Positions 11,695 to 23,184 of a stretch of 64,000 bases of DNA are shown one piece after another. The translations under genes and the position numbers were made by a program. Below the pieces are notes generated by a model that did not search any database, was not told the DNA's origin, and saw only the letters and a list, made by a program, of their open reading frames with translations. Each line of letters begins with the position of its first letter. Position 1 is the stretch's first letter. The stretch comes from Sepiola atlantica (Eukaryota; Mollusca; Cephalopoda; Sepiida; Sepiolidae). The stretch is taken from assembly GCA_963556195.1 (NCBI GenBank), contig OY744544.1:42182288-42246287 (forward strand), given 5' to 3'.

Positions 11695-11752
11695 TTTTAG
11701 CCTGAAGATTCCCCCGGGGATGAAACGCGGGAGCCTCTGTGTAGCTTAATTG
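11695..11752 (+). ncRNA. Hammerhead ribozyme candidate (type I), copy 1
   Basis: Stem I arm TTTTAGC, core CTGAAGA (11702-11708), stem II TTCCCCCGGGGAT with a T-T mismatch at its base, GAAA (11722-11725). Stem III has ACGC (11725-11728) pairing with GTGT (11739-11742), loop between. Cleavage is expected after A11743 (triplet GTA), then GCTTAA (11744 on) pairs back to stem I with one T-T mismatch. A second copy is at 59732-59790. A (TA)n tract starts 26 bp downstream at both loci. Confidence 0.5.
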
Positions 11753-11774
11753 TCATAAATATATTTTCATAACT

Positions 11775-11777
<3 letters not shown>

Positions 11778-11850
<73 letters not shown>
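11778..11850. repeat. (TA)n microsatellite
   Basis: Pure TA repeat directly downstream of the hammerhead candidate. Confidence 0.95.
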
Positions 11851-11855
<5 letters not shown>

Positions 11856-12359
11856 TGTAGATAGTAGGGGGCAAAAACGGATGTAGGAAGTGACATCATT
11901 ACGGTATGAGGTTTAATCGATCTCTTTGTTCCAGACTTATCGACCAGACTCATCGACCAATGTGTTTGTGAAAAAGTGGATCCCGCGAACCCCAACGGGG
12001 GGAGGGGGGGGGCAATGAATCAAAGTTATATAGTATCTTTCTTAAATTCTCCCTGGGTCTCTCTCCCTTTCTTATCTCACACACAAATTCTGTCACGTGG
12101 TTATGTCGAATAAAGGTTGAAACCCATCCACGACGTTCGCGTACTTTTGTTCATGACGGCAATGGTGATGATGACAACAGCGGCGACGAACAGCTTTTAC
12201 AGCAAATGGTGGTGGTAGAAAGCGGCGATCACGGCGGGACAACAGGCACCCACGTACGTTTGTCACAGAGGTGCCTAGCTAAAATCTATACCGGAAGGTA
12301 AGCGAGAATCCAACAAGAATACTCGTCACAGCACGGGTAAAAGTATTTCTCAGAACAAA
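11851..12359. other. No feature recognised
   Basis: GC-richer than average, with a G-run at 11997-12011 and GTGGTGGT/GGCGAC stretches near 12160-12240. No gene or repeat partner seen. Confidence 0.4.
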
Positions 12360-12720
12360 ACAGATTTAATGCTACTAAACCTTATCTTTAGAACCCTTAT
12401 TCCAATTTTGATCAAAATCCATTATATTATTCTTATTCTAAAATATGTCTAAAATTCAAGGCTAAATCTTAAGGGACCTTAAGAAGAAATTGAAATTCAG
12501 AGGATCTTGCTTTATGATATCTAATGACTATGAATAAAATTTAATGCAAATCTGAAATATTTGAATTTTAAAATAGGAAGCCGTGTCTATATTATGCCTC
12601 TAAAAAGCGTTTAAAATACTCTAAAGAAATTGAAATTCGGGGAATATTATTTAATTGAAACCTATTGTTAAGATTTCACAAAAATGTCACAGGCACCCAT
12701 AAAGGGGTGTCCATTATCTT
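12360..12720 (+). repeat. Dispersed repeat B, copy 1
   Basis: Matches 38395-38750: TACTAAACC, AAATCCATTA, AAGAAGAAATTGAAATT, ATGCAAATCTGAAATATTTG, CCTATTGTTAA and ATTTCACAAAAAT in the same order with many substitutions. Confidence 0.7.
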
Positions 12721-12817
12721 TCGAAATTGAACCGAGTATTGATATATTATAGCGTTTTTACACAGTGTCATTGAACTTTTTCATTGTTATAGTAAACTAA
12801 ACGAATACCAGTCCTAC

Positions 12818-13522
12818 GCTCTATCCTTTAATAGACGACAAGAATGGCCTATGCTGGAAATCTCATTTCTTTGATCAATCATAATTCAAAAGCCAATAAA
12901 CCAAATTAGTTAAAACTTTGCACAAAATTTTTATTTGATAGGTTCTATAAGTGTGTAGAATTTCAGCATAATTAGTCAAGGCAACCCAGAGATCCAGAAA
13001 GTTCAATCATGAAATCATGTTATCCGTGTGTACGTACGTACGTACGTACGTATGTGCCACCCTGTATCTCATCAACTATTTGATGGATTCAGCTGATTTT
13101 TGGCAGAGATAGAGGTTCTAGGGTCTGGTTGATGGCATTTTAATTTCAGTTTACCATATACGTTAGTTTTTCTAGAAAATTCCAAAAAAAACTTTTAAAT
13201 GACCATTGTATTGAGGCATAGCCTTTACAAAAGTAGTGACATTCCATAAAAATGCCAGTATACTGAAATCATATGCCCTTAATAGGGTTAAGATGAAAAT
13301 TCATATACACTAAATGTACAAAAGCAAGGAAATTCCCAAATTTTTGTACTTTTATTATCATTAAGGGTATGCGAGCACAACAGGGATATGTATTTTACTT
13401 GTAGGAATTTTTCTTCAGCGCACCTCACACACTTCATCCACTCATGCATAGAGATTTATACTGTAGTGATGTGATAATGAAATGGTTTGGTTGATATGTA
13501 GTCATACCCTTAATGACAATAG
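12818..13522 (+). repeat. Foldback-type dispersed repeat C, copy 1 (one arm lost)
   Basis: Near-identical over long stretches to 19751-20612, including the (GTAC)n-like self-complementary tract at 13029-13052. It stops at ACCCTTAATGACAATAG, where copy 2 continues into its right-hand inverted arm. Here the sequence runs into a decayed mariner fragment instead. Confidence 0.8.
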
Positions 13523-13770
13523 TTCTCGAAGTGGTTCACCCAATCCTGAATCCTCCTCTTGAAAGGGAGGGAGGGCTTTTTCTCATTTAGCCTTATGCAT
13601 GAAAGTGCCCCGCACTTTCTTGAAAGAGTCTGTTTTATAGTAATGTTTAATGCAGTAGCTGTATCCACAGAGCTAGTTTATGCCCACCCCTTAAGATGTG
13701 TTGGTACAGTACCTGGGTATGTCAGTTTCCATCTTTACCTAGCTTCTACCGCTGTACAGCTACTACGACA
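13523..13770 (-). pseudogene. Eroded mariner transposase N-terminus
   Basis: The plus strand matches the reverse complement of 36285-36510 (the transposase N-terminal region): CTCGAAGTGGTTCACCCA, TTATGCATGAAAGTG, TTTCTTGAAAGAG and GTAGTAATGTTTAA-type wording align in order. Only the helix-turn-helix part remains and it contains stops. Same family as the 36.2-kb mariner, but much older. Confidence 0.65.
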
Positions 13771-14345
13771 AAAAGATATTTGAAATTTCGCGGAAAATTA
13801 CGCTACTTAGTATTTGCATGAGAGAGTGAGTAACTACGATGAATGTTTATGTTAATTTGAACATATTTACGTAGTGCTTTATTGGCAAAAGAAATTATAG
13901 ATAATGTTTTAAGCAAAAATAATTCTCTTTGAACTAATGCCGAATACCGTTTATGTCTACTTGTTTGAGGATTACGAAGAAAAGGTAACTTTAGTTTGTT
14001 TTTTAAATATATATTTATGTAATGTGTTTTATGTTATTATGTCGTGTTAATTTCTTTAAATTTATAAAACACGTATCTAGTTTTAAACAAAAATCCTTTA
14101 GACTTACGTGAGATTCGAACTCAAGTATGATTGAGTTTTGCAAAGGGAAACGAAAAAAACAATAAAATCAATGTTTGGTGCATTTTAAGTCAGGAAACTG
14201 GTATCATCAGACGGCCTAATCTGGTAGCACCAGAATTTTGCCAAACGATAACATGTTTCTATTTGCGTATGGACAAATTCCTAAGACACCATAACTTTTT
14301 AATAGTATATAGATAGATATAGGACAAAAGACCTTTGGGGAAGTA
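13771..14345. other. Mostly unrecognised; small dispersed repeat at 14145-14240
   Basis: 14145-14240 on the minus strand matches 27655-27735 (CCTGACTTAAAATG, ACCAAACATTGAT). A B-box-like TGAGTTCGAATCTC lies on the minus strand at 14110-14123, without a visible A box. Confidence 0.4.
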
Positions 14346-14347
14346 CC

Positions 14348-14393
<46 letters not shown>
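14346..14393. repeat. (TAGA)n microsatellite
   Basis: Clean tetranucleotide repeat. Confidence 0.95.
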
Positions 14394-14394
<1 letters not shown>

Positions 14395-14684
14395 AACGAT
14401 TATCGATAAAAAAAAATGAGCGTGTAAACTCTCTGAAATGAAATGATTCGGTATTGAGTCCAAAATCTCCTCACGCTTCGGTCGATTAAGTTCTTAATTG
14501 CGGTCAGCTTTTGTCTTGCCAGAATAAGATAATCAAAATGATAATCCGAGATTATCGTCTGATTTTTTTTCCTTGTGATATTCTCTTACCCAGACCCAGA
14601 TAATACATCGCCTTTCGGAATGTTAATCTCCTTTAAAATTAAACTTCATACAGGTAACCAACATTCAATCTTTTTTCTTCTCTT

Positions 14685-15240
14685 ACTGATGAGTTTCCAC
14701 TTATCAAGGGCAAAATTCATTCGAGGATAAGGGTTAATAAGATGGATGGATTATCAATTGAATGATGAAGAATATTATGAGAAGATTGAAAATGAAAGAT
14801 AAAATGGCAAACATTTTAACACCTTAGGGACGGATTTTGATAAATATTTGAAGACGACAATGTTGTAGTCTATCACGGGACTGCTGCCGCAACAATGTGT
14901 TCCACGAATGGGGAGTTCGTGGAAATTTTGTTTGATACTAGGCGCATAGGGAAGAAAGGAAATTTCTTTTCAGTTGTGGTAATAAGACGAGTTCTTGCTG
15001 TGAATGTTTTACAAGGATGAAACAGAGATTGAAGTTCAGTCGAGCCTCTTTTTGTGTATGACTATTGAAGAGCCAACGTCAACTCTGAAAAGCAGAAAAG
15101 TATTAAATCTTGTCTCCTCTTCTTGCTACGGAGAAATAATGTCTTACTCGTACGAACGGGCGACGGGAAACTGAATTCGTCAGTTGATACTGGAAGTGGG
15201 ATGCTATTTTGTCGCAGCGTTGTCTGCATCCTAAACTAGA
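14685..15240 (+). repeat. Dispersed repeat D, copy 1
   Basis: Matches 33085-33625 in order: GAATATTATGAGAAGATT, CAGTTGTGGTAATAA, ACGAGTTCTT, GCAGAAAAGTATT, GGAGAAAT-ATGTCTTAC, CTGAATTCGTCAGTTGATAC. About 550 bp, moderately diverged. No coding frame. Class unknown (LTR or DNA element). Confidence 0.7.
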
Positions 15241-15311
15241 TAATGCGTAAGGCTTCGGAGAAAAGAAAGCTTATCAAAAGAAGAATAACCCTTCTCCCCT
15301 TTTCTTTTTTC

Positions 15312-15392
15312 TCAGTAGCCCCTTACGTCTACAGTGGCGGCCTGCCTTGTTTGGGGTGAATCATGTTAAAAAATAATAATAAATAAATAACA
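15312..15392 (+). mobile_element. LINE 3' tail, extreme 5' truncation
   Basis: CTCAGTAGCCCCTTACGTCT, then AGTGGCGGCCTGCCTTG and TTGGGGTGAA, match the 3' UTR of the LINE at 30393-30440. An A/T-rich tail (AAATAAATAAATAA) follows. Only about 55 bp of element remain. Confidence 0.75.
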
Positions 15393-15576
15393 GGTAAAAA
15401 TTAAGTGGCATTTAAGAAAAATAGCATATTAACAAAATAGGGGACAATAACGTATTAAGAAAAATAGATGACGTTTGGCAAAGAATAGCGTATCAAATAC
15501 TGGCAGGGCAGGGCACCTGGCGTTGCCCGGTGTATGGATAACAAAATAGTAGACTAACATCAAAACGTGTGTAACA

Positions 15577-15704
<128 letters not shown>

Positions 15705-15849
15705 GAAAATAATTCAAAATGACGTATTAGTGGACTCTCCCACGGGTGAGTTTTTTGCTCTCTCTTTTTATTTGTTTTTTGTTTGTTTTCACCCTAGAGT
15801 GAACTACTGTATAATGTAGGTTTTTCAAGACACTTTAATCCAAGAACTT

Positions 15850-16110
15850 TTTACTCTTTGTTAGTCTTTTCTCTCTCTCTCTCTCTTTTTTTTTCTTCTT
15901 TAATAGTTTTCGACAACAAAATGTCGATTTACCCTTTCTCACGTTTGCTCTCGCTTTCTCTTCTTCTTCGTTTCGTCTTCTTCAACTGACGTTCTAAAGA
16001 TACTGGTTGATTGGTCTCTCTTTCTTCTTCTTCCTCTTCTTCATCTTCTTTTCCTTTCTCTTTTCATAACATTCCTCGCATTCCTTTTTCTCCCCTTATT
16101 GTTGTTCTCT
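15850..16110. repeat. Polypyrimidine-rich tract
   Basis: CT-rich plus strand with (CT)n at 15870-15886 and TTCTTC-rich runs at 15955-16065. Confidence 0.6.
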
Positions 16111-16304
16111 GCACGTGACATTTTCTTCCAATCGCATTCTCTGTATAAATTTGAAAACTTTTCCGTTTTTAAATAAAGTTTATTAACTGATCGAAAATGG
16201 TCGTATCTACGGCCGAAATATCTCGGTGGAACTTTACAACATGAGTTTTTGAGTTTATTTTTGTTAGTTGTTGAATTGCTTATTCTTTATTCCATTTTTA
16301 TTTT

Positions 16305-16308
<4 letters not shown>

Positions 16309-16352
<44 letters not shown>
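16309..16352. repeat. (TA)n microsatellite
   Basis: Pure TA repeat followed by CT-rich sequence. Confidence 0.95.
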
Positions 16353-16355
<3 letters not shown>

Positions 16356-17875
16356 TCTCCCTCTCTTCCCTCCACTCCTCCTCTTCTCCAGTCAAGAAGC
16401 ATTTCCCATCCCCGACTCAAGACAGAACAGATATTACATTTTGAACTATTTATTTGCAGAAAATATTTTTTTAAATCTACATTTAAAAAAGAATTAGTCA
16501 CAAGGCCATCAAAAGTGTGGGGAAAATGGGTGTTGTTTGTCATCGTTGGTCTAAAGTAATAAAAATGTCTATCCTACTCTTAACTAGACTCGTCTCAGTC
16601 ACCACAATACCACATTTACACTAGGGGATTTCCTACTTAAGATGACCTCGAATGATTGGAAATTTTTATTGTTCATGAATATACGTACATACTACACTTT
16701 GATCTTAACCTAAATACCAAGAAAGTGTATTTTAGTTCGAGTTTCAGACCAACGGTCGATTTTCAAAAATCGCTCTAAATGTCGACTCCCACTAGTCCCG
16801 ACTAATTTTGTTCCTGATGATTTTCAAAAGAATGAATTTTAAGATAAACGTGTCCATATTCTGTCTGAAAATATCAGCTTTTTGGGTGTGTATTTTGTTT
16901 TATTACTTTTCAGCTGAATACACACAGATAAAATATCAGGACATCAAGAATGACTTTAAAATAGTCTCTGAGAGAAAAAAAAAACATTTCACTTAATGTT
17001 TAATTTTACTTCAGTCGAAGATCTCAGAAATCAAGGGGCCCCTTCCTGGGGCTAACACTTGATCTCTATATGAGATACATAGATACCCGAATATTCTATT
17101 AAAATTCTCCTTTATTTCTCAAACATTGAGTTAGTAAAAAAGTTCAGAATAATAAATTTCTTCTCTCCCCAACTGACCAGTCAAGTATGTCATAGTATAT
17201 CTTTCTTGTGGTCTGTTGGTCTTACCGGATTCCAGGACAAGAATTCATCTAGTCTGGTGGAGTATCCATCTACGTGGTGTTACTTGGGGTAACATCACTA
17301 GGAGAAGATGCACTATTCCTCGTATGACCAAGTGTATAGCCGCGCTGAGGGGATCTTATTTGTGCTGCGAATACTATGTAATTTTGAATATTTGGTCAGG
17401 GTTTACTTGTAGGGTAAGTATCCTCATGTCAGGTTGTCCTGACAAACCCTTGTACAGAGAGACCGAAGACACTCGAGGATAGTGTCTAGTAGGTAATTCA
17501 AACTTCCCAGTTGTGGGAGGCGAGTTGGACTAATAAAATAAAATCTTTAACATACTTAGACACAATCCCTCGAAGACCAAGCTATAGCGAAATATAGGTA
17601 GCAGCCCTAACAGGGACAACGTCTATCCTTAAAAGAGCTCTCGCATATAAATTTAAATCATAACGAAATCAAGTGTTAGATCCATGAGGGAGCTCCTTGA
17701 TTTCTTCCAACTAACTGAAATAAATAATTTAAACAATTAAAAAACAGACACAGACAACTGCCCATTATATAATAAATTGGGAGACATTTGGACAAAAAGG
17801 GGACGATAGATGAAAAGATGTATAATAAAAAAAAATATGTGACACTGAGAAAAACGTGAAGTTACTGCATATTTG
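16353..17875. other. Largely unrecognised; possible LTR-like block 17040-17540
   Basis: 17040-17540 is GC-richer, has inverted motifs (GGGGCCCC; TCAGGTTGTCCTGA) and an AATAAAATAAAA polyadenylation-like string at 17533. There is no second copy in the window, so I do not assign it. Confidence 0.3.
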
Positions 17876-17931
17876 GAGGGACCCTTTTTAGTGTTCCAGT
17901 TTTTTAGAGGGACCCTTTTTAGGGTTCCAGT
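17876..17931. repeat. Two-copy tandem duplication
   Basis: GAGGGACCCTTTTTAG followed by GTTCCAGTT occurs twice in a row. Confidence 0.8.
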
Positions 17932-18840
17932 TCTGGGGGTAGGATTTTGGGAAGAACCAGTTTTATAGAAACATTTTAAAGAAAATAGTTTTTAAGTAAT
18001 ATTCAAATGTGCGAGAGAAATGCTACATGATAAACAAACAAAATAAAGAGTACAAAAGCATAAGTTCACAAAATAGATATTTTATATTTGTTTAAAATGG
18101 AAGTCTTCATAAATAGAAAAATGGAATAATTGTTCATATTTGGGTGTCCTTGCAGAACAAGGGGGATTTATTAGTTGAGATATCGATGAAAGCCTGAGTC
18201 GATAATTTAAGGGCTGTGAATTATCCACGGGTCTGAAAAATCGTAATCAAAACTTTCTGACTCAATTACATAAATTACATTTTATTGAAAGTTTTTAAAT
18301 AGAGGCAATAATCATTTGTTTCATATTAGAAAGTTCAGTGAGAAATGTATGAAGTTAAGTTTATACATTTGTTTTCAATCAGCAGACGACATTGAACGGG
18401 GATTCAAAGTGTGTGTGTGTGTGTGTCGCCATAAGTGTGCGTATGCGTAAGACAGTGAAAGAGTTAATGCATTGTGTATGTGTGTGCGTTGGTGTCAGTG
18501 TGTCTATGTGTGCGTGAGTTTAGAAAAGGCCTTCTCAGCTTTCCCAAGGCCCGACAGAGGGGCGATGGGGCTGGAAAAACGTCGATGTTAGCTCTGTCGT
18601 AGATTTGGGCTCAACATTCTGTTGAAGGAAAAATCTGGCTTTATATGCATTCCGGGTGGATCAAAACGGCAAATTTGATCAATCCAGAGAAATGCATCTG
18701 ATTGGCTTAAAATCTTTTTGTTTTTATTAATTCAAGGTAATGCGTGCGTCGAGCCGATTGTGCAGAGACGAGTTTAAGCATTTTTATTTTGGCACCGAAG
18801 GGTAAACTTCGTCTCTACATATACATATGTTTTGTTGCTT
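17932..18840. other. No gene recognised; TG-rich stretch 18409-18520
   Basis: AT-rich, then an imperfect (GT)n region. Confidence 0.4.
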
Positions 18841-18844
18841 TCTA

Positions 18845-19105
18845 CTCTACTCTTTCTGGCAAAATTGTTAGTGTTCGCTAATGATCCGGAAGACCCTGGT
18901 TCAATCCTCGGTAGAGTTATACCAAAAACTCAAAAAATGGTACTTGCTAAACACTCAGAATTATAAGGTGAGGACCAAGACTAAATGGAGCCATTCAGGT
19001 AAAAGAGTTGCACCCTCACCTACATCTCGGTATAGTAACCAATAGAAAGGGGGCCTTCGGGTCGCCCTCGACTACGATAGATCCATTTGTTCTTATTTTA
19101 TTTAC
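18845..19105 (+). repeat. tRNA-derived SINE
   Basis: TGGCAAAATTG at about 18858 fits an A box, and GGTTCAATCC at about 18899 is an intact B box about 35 bp on, the spacing of a tRNA. The body continues to the GGTCGCCCTCGACTACGA block at about 19060-19080 and a T/A-rich tail. The head is tRNA-like and transcribed by Pol III in such families; the SINE family is not identified. Confidence 0.5.
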
Positions 19106-19750
19106 TTTTACTAACAGTAAAGAGGCATGTTAATATCCCCCTACTCATCTTCCCCCTTTCCTCTACCCATTGTTAGTCTTTGTTTCCGCTTTTCTTTGTA
19201 AACTTAAGAAAGCTGGTCACTAAATTTTCACTTAGCCTTTTGGCATATTTCCGCGTTACGTCATCAATGACGTAAGCGATGACAGGAAAAACTTGACGTT
19301 CAGATATATTGCTCTGAACTAAGATAATGAAAAAGAGAATATCAATTGGTTCGGGTGGTGTGGAAGGGGGGGGAGTTAAGCGTTCACATGGCAAAAGGTG
19401 GAGCACTAAAACTCGGTGCAACGCCCCAGTATGCAATATTTATAAACATTCTTAACAAGTATAGATATTCTTAAGATGCGTCCATTCATTCAACGTGACA
19501 GACCAACATGCAAAAAAATGTTTGTTCCAATGTATACGCGAGTGATTGACCGTTCGCTACAAATAAAATGCTATTCCAAATGTAAGTGTGACAGACGAGC
19601 GTACATACAAAATGCTGTTTCCATTTTAAACGTGACAGAAGAACGGACCGACGAAATACTATTTCAACTTTAAGCGTTTTCAATCGACAAACGGACCGAC
19701 AGATCTTATCAAGATGCATAAACGCGTCTAATCAAGGGAGGCGCGAGGGC
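19106..19750. other. Unrecognised; diverged local repetition around 19490-19700
   Basis: ATGCTATTCCAA, ATGCTGTTTCCA and ATACTATTTCAA, each followed by a TTAAxCGTGACAGA-like string, suggest a decayed ~65-bp tandem repeat. Confidence 0.35.
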
Positions 19751-20722
19751 GCTCTATCCCTTAATAGACACACGAATGGTCTATGCTGGAAATCTCATTT
19801 CTTTGATCAATCATAACTCAAAAACCAATAAACCAAATTAGTTAAAACTTTGCACAACATTTTTATTTGATAGGTTCTATAAGTGTGTAGCATTTCAGCA
19901 TCATTAGTCAAGGCAACCCAGAGATCCAGAAAGTTCAATCATGAAATCATGTTATCTGTGTGTACGTACGTACGTACGTACGTATGTGCCACCCTGTATC
20001 TCATCAACTATTTGATGGATTCAGCTGATTTTTGGCAGAGATAGAGGTTCTAGTGTCTAGTTTATGACATTTTAATTTCAGTTTACCATATACGTTAGTT
20101 TTCCAGAAAATACCAAAAAAAACTTTAAAATGGCCAGTATTCATACACTTTATTCTATATCTTATCGACCATTTGATGGATTCAGCTGATTTTGGCAAAG
20201 ATAGAGGTTCTAGTGTCTAGTTTATGACATTTTAATTTCAGTTTACCATATACCTTGATTAGTCAAACTACCAACTATATCAGTTATGAGAAGGCATTGT
20301 ATTGAGAGATAGCCTTTACAAAAGTAGTGACATTCCATGTAAAATGTCAGTATACTGAAATCATATGCCCTTAATAGGGTTAAGATGAAAATTCATATAC
20401 ACTAAATGTACAAAAGCAAGGAAATTCCCAAATTTTTACACTTTTATTGTCATTAAGGGTATGCGAGCACAACAGGGCTATGTATTTTACTGGTAGGAAT
20501 TTTTCTTCAGCGCACCTCACACACTTCATCCACTCATGCATAGAGATTTATACTGTAGTGATGTGATAATGAAATGGTTTGGTTGATATGTAGTCATACC
20601 CTTAATGACAATAAAAGTGTAAAAATTTGGGAATTTCCTTGCTTTTGTACATTTAGTGTATATGAATGTTCATCTTAACCCTATTAAGGGCATATGATTT
20701 CAGTATACTGGCATTTTTCATG

Positions 20723-20728
<6 letters not shown>
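19751..20728 (+). repeat. Foldback-type dispersed repeat C, copy 2 (with hairpin arms)
   Basis: 19751-20600 matches 12818-13522. A 95-bp piece (CATCAACTATTTGATGGATT onward) is tandemly duplicated at 20003 and 20160. At 20601-20728 the sequence becomes the reverse complement of 20333-20465, giving arms of about 130 bp around a 135-bp loop. The loop is itself bounded by TCATTAAGGGTATG and CATACCCTTAATGA. A (TA)n tract abuts the right arm. Confidence 0.8.

Positions 20729-20790
<62 letters not shown>
20725..20790. repeat. (TA)n microsatellite
   Basis: Pure TA repeat at the end of the foldback. Confidence 0.95.
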
Positions 20791-20795
<5 letters not shown>

Positions 20796-21254
20796 GCTCT
20801 ATTCCACGCATTTATATAAAATGTGACAAACTGAAATAATTATTTTTCAAGCGTAACAGACCAACCGACAAACTAAGCTTTTATATAGATGCCTGAGTGA
20901 ATCCAATAAACTATTTATTTCCACCTCGTCCTCGCTGAGTCCATCTAATTTACGCGTTTAGCAATGAAAATGTTATTTAAAACTTAAGTCCGACTGGCAG
21001 ACCGTGCTCCTTAAAAGATGTGTGGACACATAAAAAATTAGTCTTAGAGAATACTTAAATAGTTCTTCCATTGGTCCGCAACGAATCGGAGTACTCGCTT
21101 ACATGTGGTTTCTAAAATGTAAAACTTTTGCACGTTACCAATAACATGGTGCAACAATAACAAATGAATATTGGCTAGTTAGAAACAAAGTTTGATTTGT
21201 CAGCTTAAATGCTACTTGGGTCTGACTTGGAATATCCGACAAGATAACTTCATA
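20791..21254. other. No feature recognised
   Basis: Mixed sequence without credible coding. Confidence 0.4.
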
Positions 21255-21298
21255 GATAGATAGATAGATAGATAGATGGATAGATAGATAGATGGATG

Positions 21299-21361
<63 letters not shown>

Positions 21362-21374
21362 GGATGGATGGATG

Positions 21375-21442
<68 letters not shown>
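21255..21442. repeat. (TAGA)n microsatellite with TGGA variants
   Basis: 188 bp of tetranucleotide repeats, with TGGA interruptions clustered near 21277-21300 and 21360-21377. The YLSI-type frames across it are artefacts. Confidence 0.95.
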
Positions 21443-21443
<1 letters not shown>

Positions 21444-22430
21444 TTGGGATGTTGCCGTGGTGAAGTGGATAACGACGTGGACTGAGCACCATTTTCACTT
21501 TTAAAATGTTGGCAACCTTCACGTGGTCCCTCCTGTGAGTATCTGATACTAGAACGAATCGAGGAGACCAATGGTGACAACAGAATCAAGCCGGTCAAAA
21601 ATGTCGTACCATGCTGATTCATACAGAATTAGAAGTCATCTTTACTTTTTATCAAAATGCTTTTGGTCTTGTTGCGCAAGCGATGAAAGACACTTGGATT
21701 TTTTAATTAACTTCTGGGACGTATATACTTCTTTGCTTTGATTACTAAGTATGGCTAAGTTCAGTTTTAAGTTGAGGCGGAGTTGGATAACGCTTTTTTA
21801 TATTTAATATCTTCTTAAAATTCGGGGGGGGGTGCATGATTAGATATGAAAGGTCATTCAGAATATTTAAAAACCTTAAAGCATTGGCCGTATGTTTTGT
21901 TTTTAACGACTTAAAGTCATTTTCTTTTAAATAAAAACTATTTTTCTACCATACATAATATCTCAATAAAAATAAACAAGTTTTGTTTGTTTAATTGCGG
22001 TGGTTGTAAGTAAATAATAAAATGTGCTTCAGTTCGTTTCTTATCGTATTTTTTTCACATAAAATATATACAATAATGTTAATCGGATTTTAAATGTTGG
22101 ACCTAAATAGCATTTCAGTTGACAAATAAAACTTTGATACTGACTAACTTTCAGGTGTTGTTATTGTACATTGTTATTTACAATAGACTACCATACTTCG
22201 GCTACATTTTTTAAATACTTCATCCGACCCGGAAGATTTCTAATATGTAGAACTTTTCTAATATGTAGAACTTCTTAAATAGTTCATCTTAAAATAAAAA
22301 AATACAGCCAAAGAGAATAACTCTTATTCTTTTAGTAAGAGTTATTTTTCCTTATTGGCTTATTTTTCTTTCAAGGTTCATTCACAGTTACGTTTTCTCA
22401 TTGTTGCATAATGAAGGCCGTGGTTTAATA
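21443..22430. other. No feature recognised
   Basis: AT-rich. 22240-22275 holds a local duplication of TTTCTAATATGTAGAACTT, and 22310-22345 an imperfect inverted repeat (AATAACTCTTATTC / AAGAGTTATT). Confidence 0.4.
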
Positions 22431-22800
22431 GAAAAGTTTGAGGGGCACCTGACAGGTTAGACGTGCCTCCAGGCAGAAGTCGATGAAATCACGTGATTTC
22501 CGGTCGGAGATTTTCTGTTACTTGGCTGGCGAGACTTCAAGCAAAAAATACGTGTCCGGGGTGCTGTCCCCAAAAAGACGGGGATGAGCGCGCACAATGT
22601 AGCTAGATGTAGCGATATGAGCTATGTGTGTCTGTATTTGTCTCTCTCCCGTATGAATATAACTTGTCTCTCTAATGTTTTCTGCGGCTGTTCCTCTTTA
22701 AAAAAACAACTTTTTTATACGTCAAAATCAACGTCCGAGTGGTTTTGTAGCCACAGACAAACAAGAGCCTGTGTTCCCTACGACGACACGGATGTGTGAT
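22430..22800 (+). mobile_element. LTR-like segment, partner of 9181-9575
   Basis: Inverted counterpart of 9181-9575 (ATCACGTGATTTCC, then the complement of TATAAAAA, then ACGTCCGAGTGGTT). Slightly longer and with different internal sequence. No coding frame. Confidence 0.35.
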
Positions 22801-23184
22801 GGTGTGTGCACCACCAGAAGGTAAAAATGTACCTTCATTGTTTTTCCTTTATAAACAAAAGCAAAGGTTAATTTGTAATTTAGACATTGGTGATTTTTTT
22901 ACCTATTCATTTTTTTCTTACTTACGTCTGGCTTCGTTCTTATTAAATCAAAACCAAGTTTACTTTTAGCTTAGATATTGAATCTGGCAAAAATGGCGTG
23001 GTTATAGAATATAGAAATATTTAGAAAATAAAGTATAACGTAATGGATCCCGAGTAACGCCGGATCGTTATAATTAGTATATTAATATATCTTCTCTTAA
23101 AATAAAACTCGAAAAAAAGGTATGCAAGATTGTATTAGTTCGTTTTATTCATGAGTAATGTCTAAATATGTTTCTTTTCGTTAG
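22801..23184. other. No feature recognised
   Basis: AT-rich, with no repeat partner found. Confidence 0.4.

Noticed and set aside
14100..14165. B-box-like TGAGTTCGAATC on the minus strand
   Set aside because: No A box or acceptor stem could be found upstream.
15499..15550. GGCGTTGCCCGG motif shared loosely with 28125 and 35430
   Set aside because: Similarity is too short to define a family from this window alone.
16190..16235. Hammerhead-like CTGATCGAAAAT ... GGCCGAAATATC
   Set aside because: The hairpin is good but box 1 has extra bases and there is no stem I.
21443..21620. tRNA-like A box (TGGTGAAGTGG) after the TAGA tract
   Set aside because: The only B-box-like string is about 95 bp away and mismatched, so a tRNA or SINE head is not supported.
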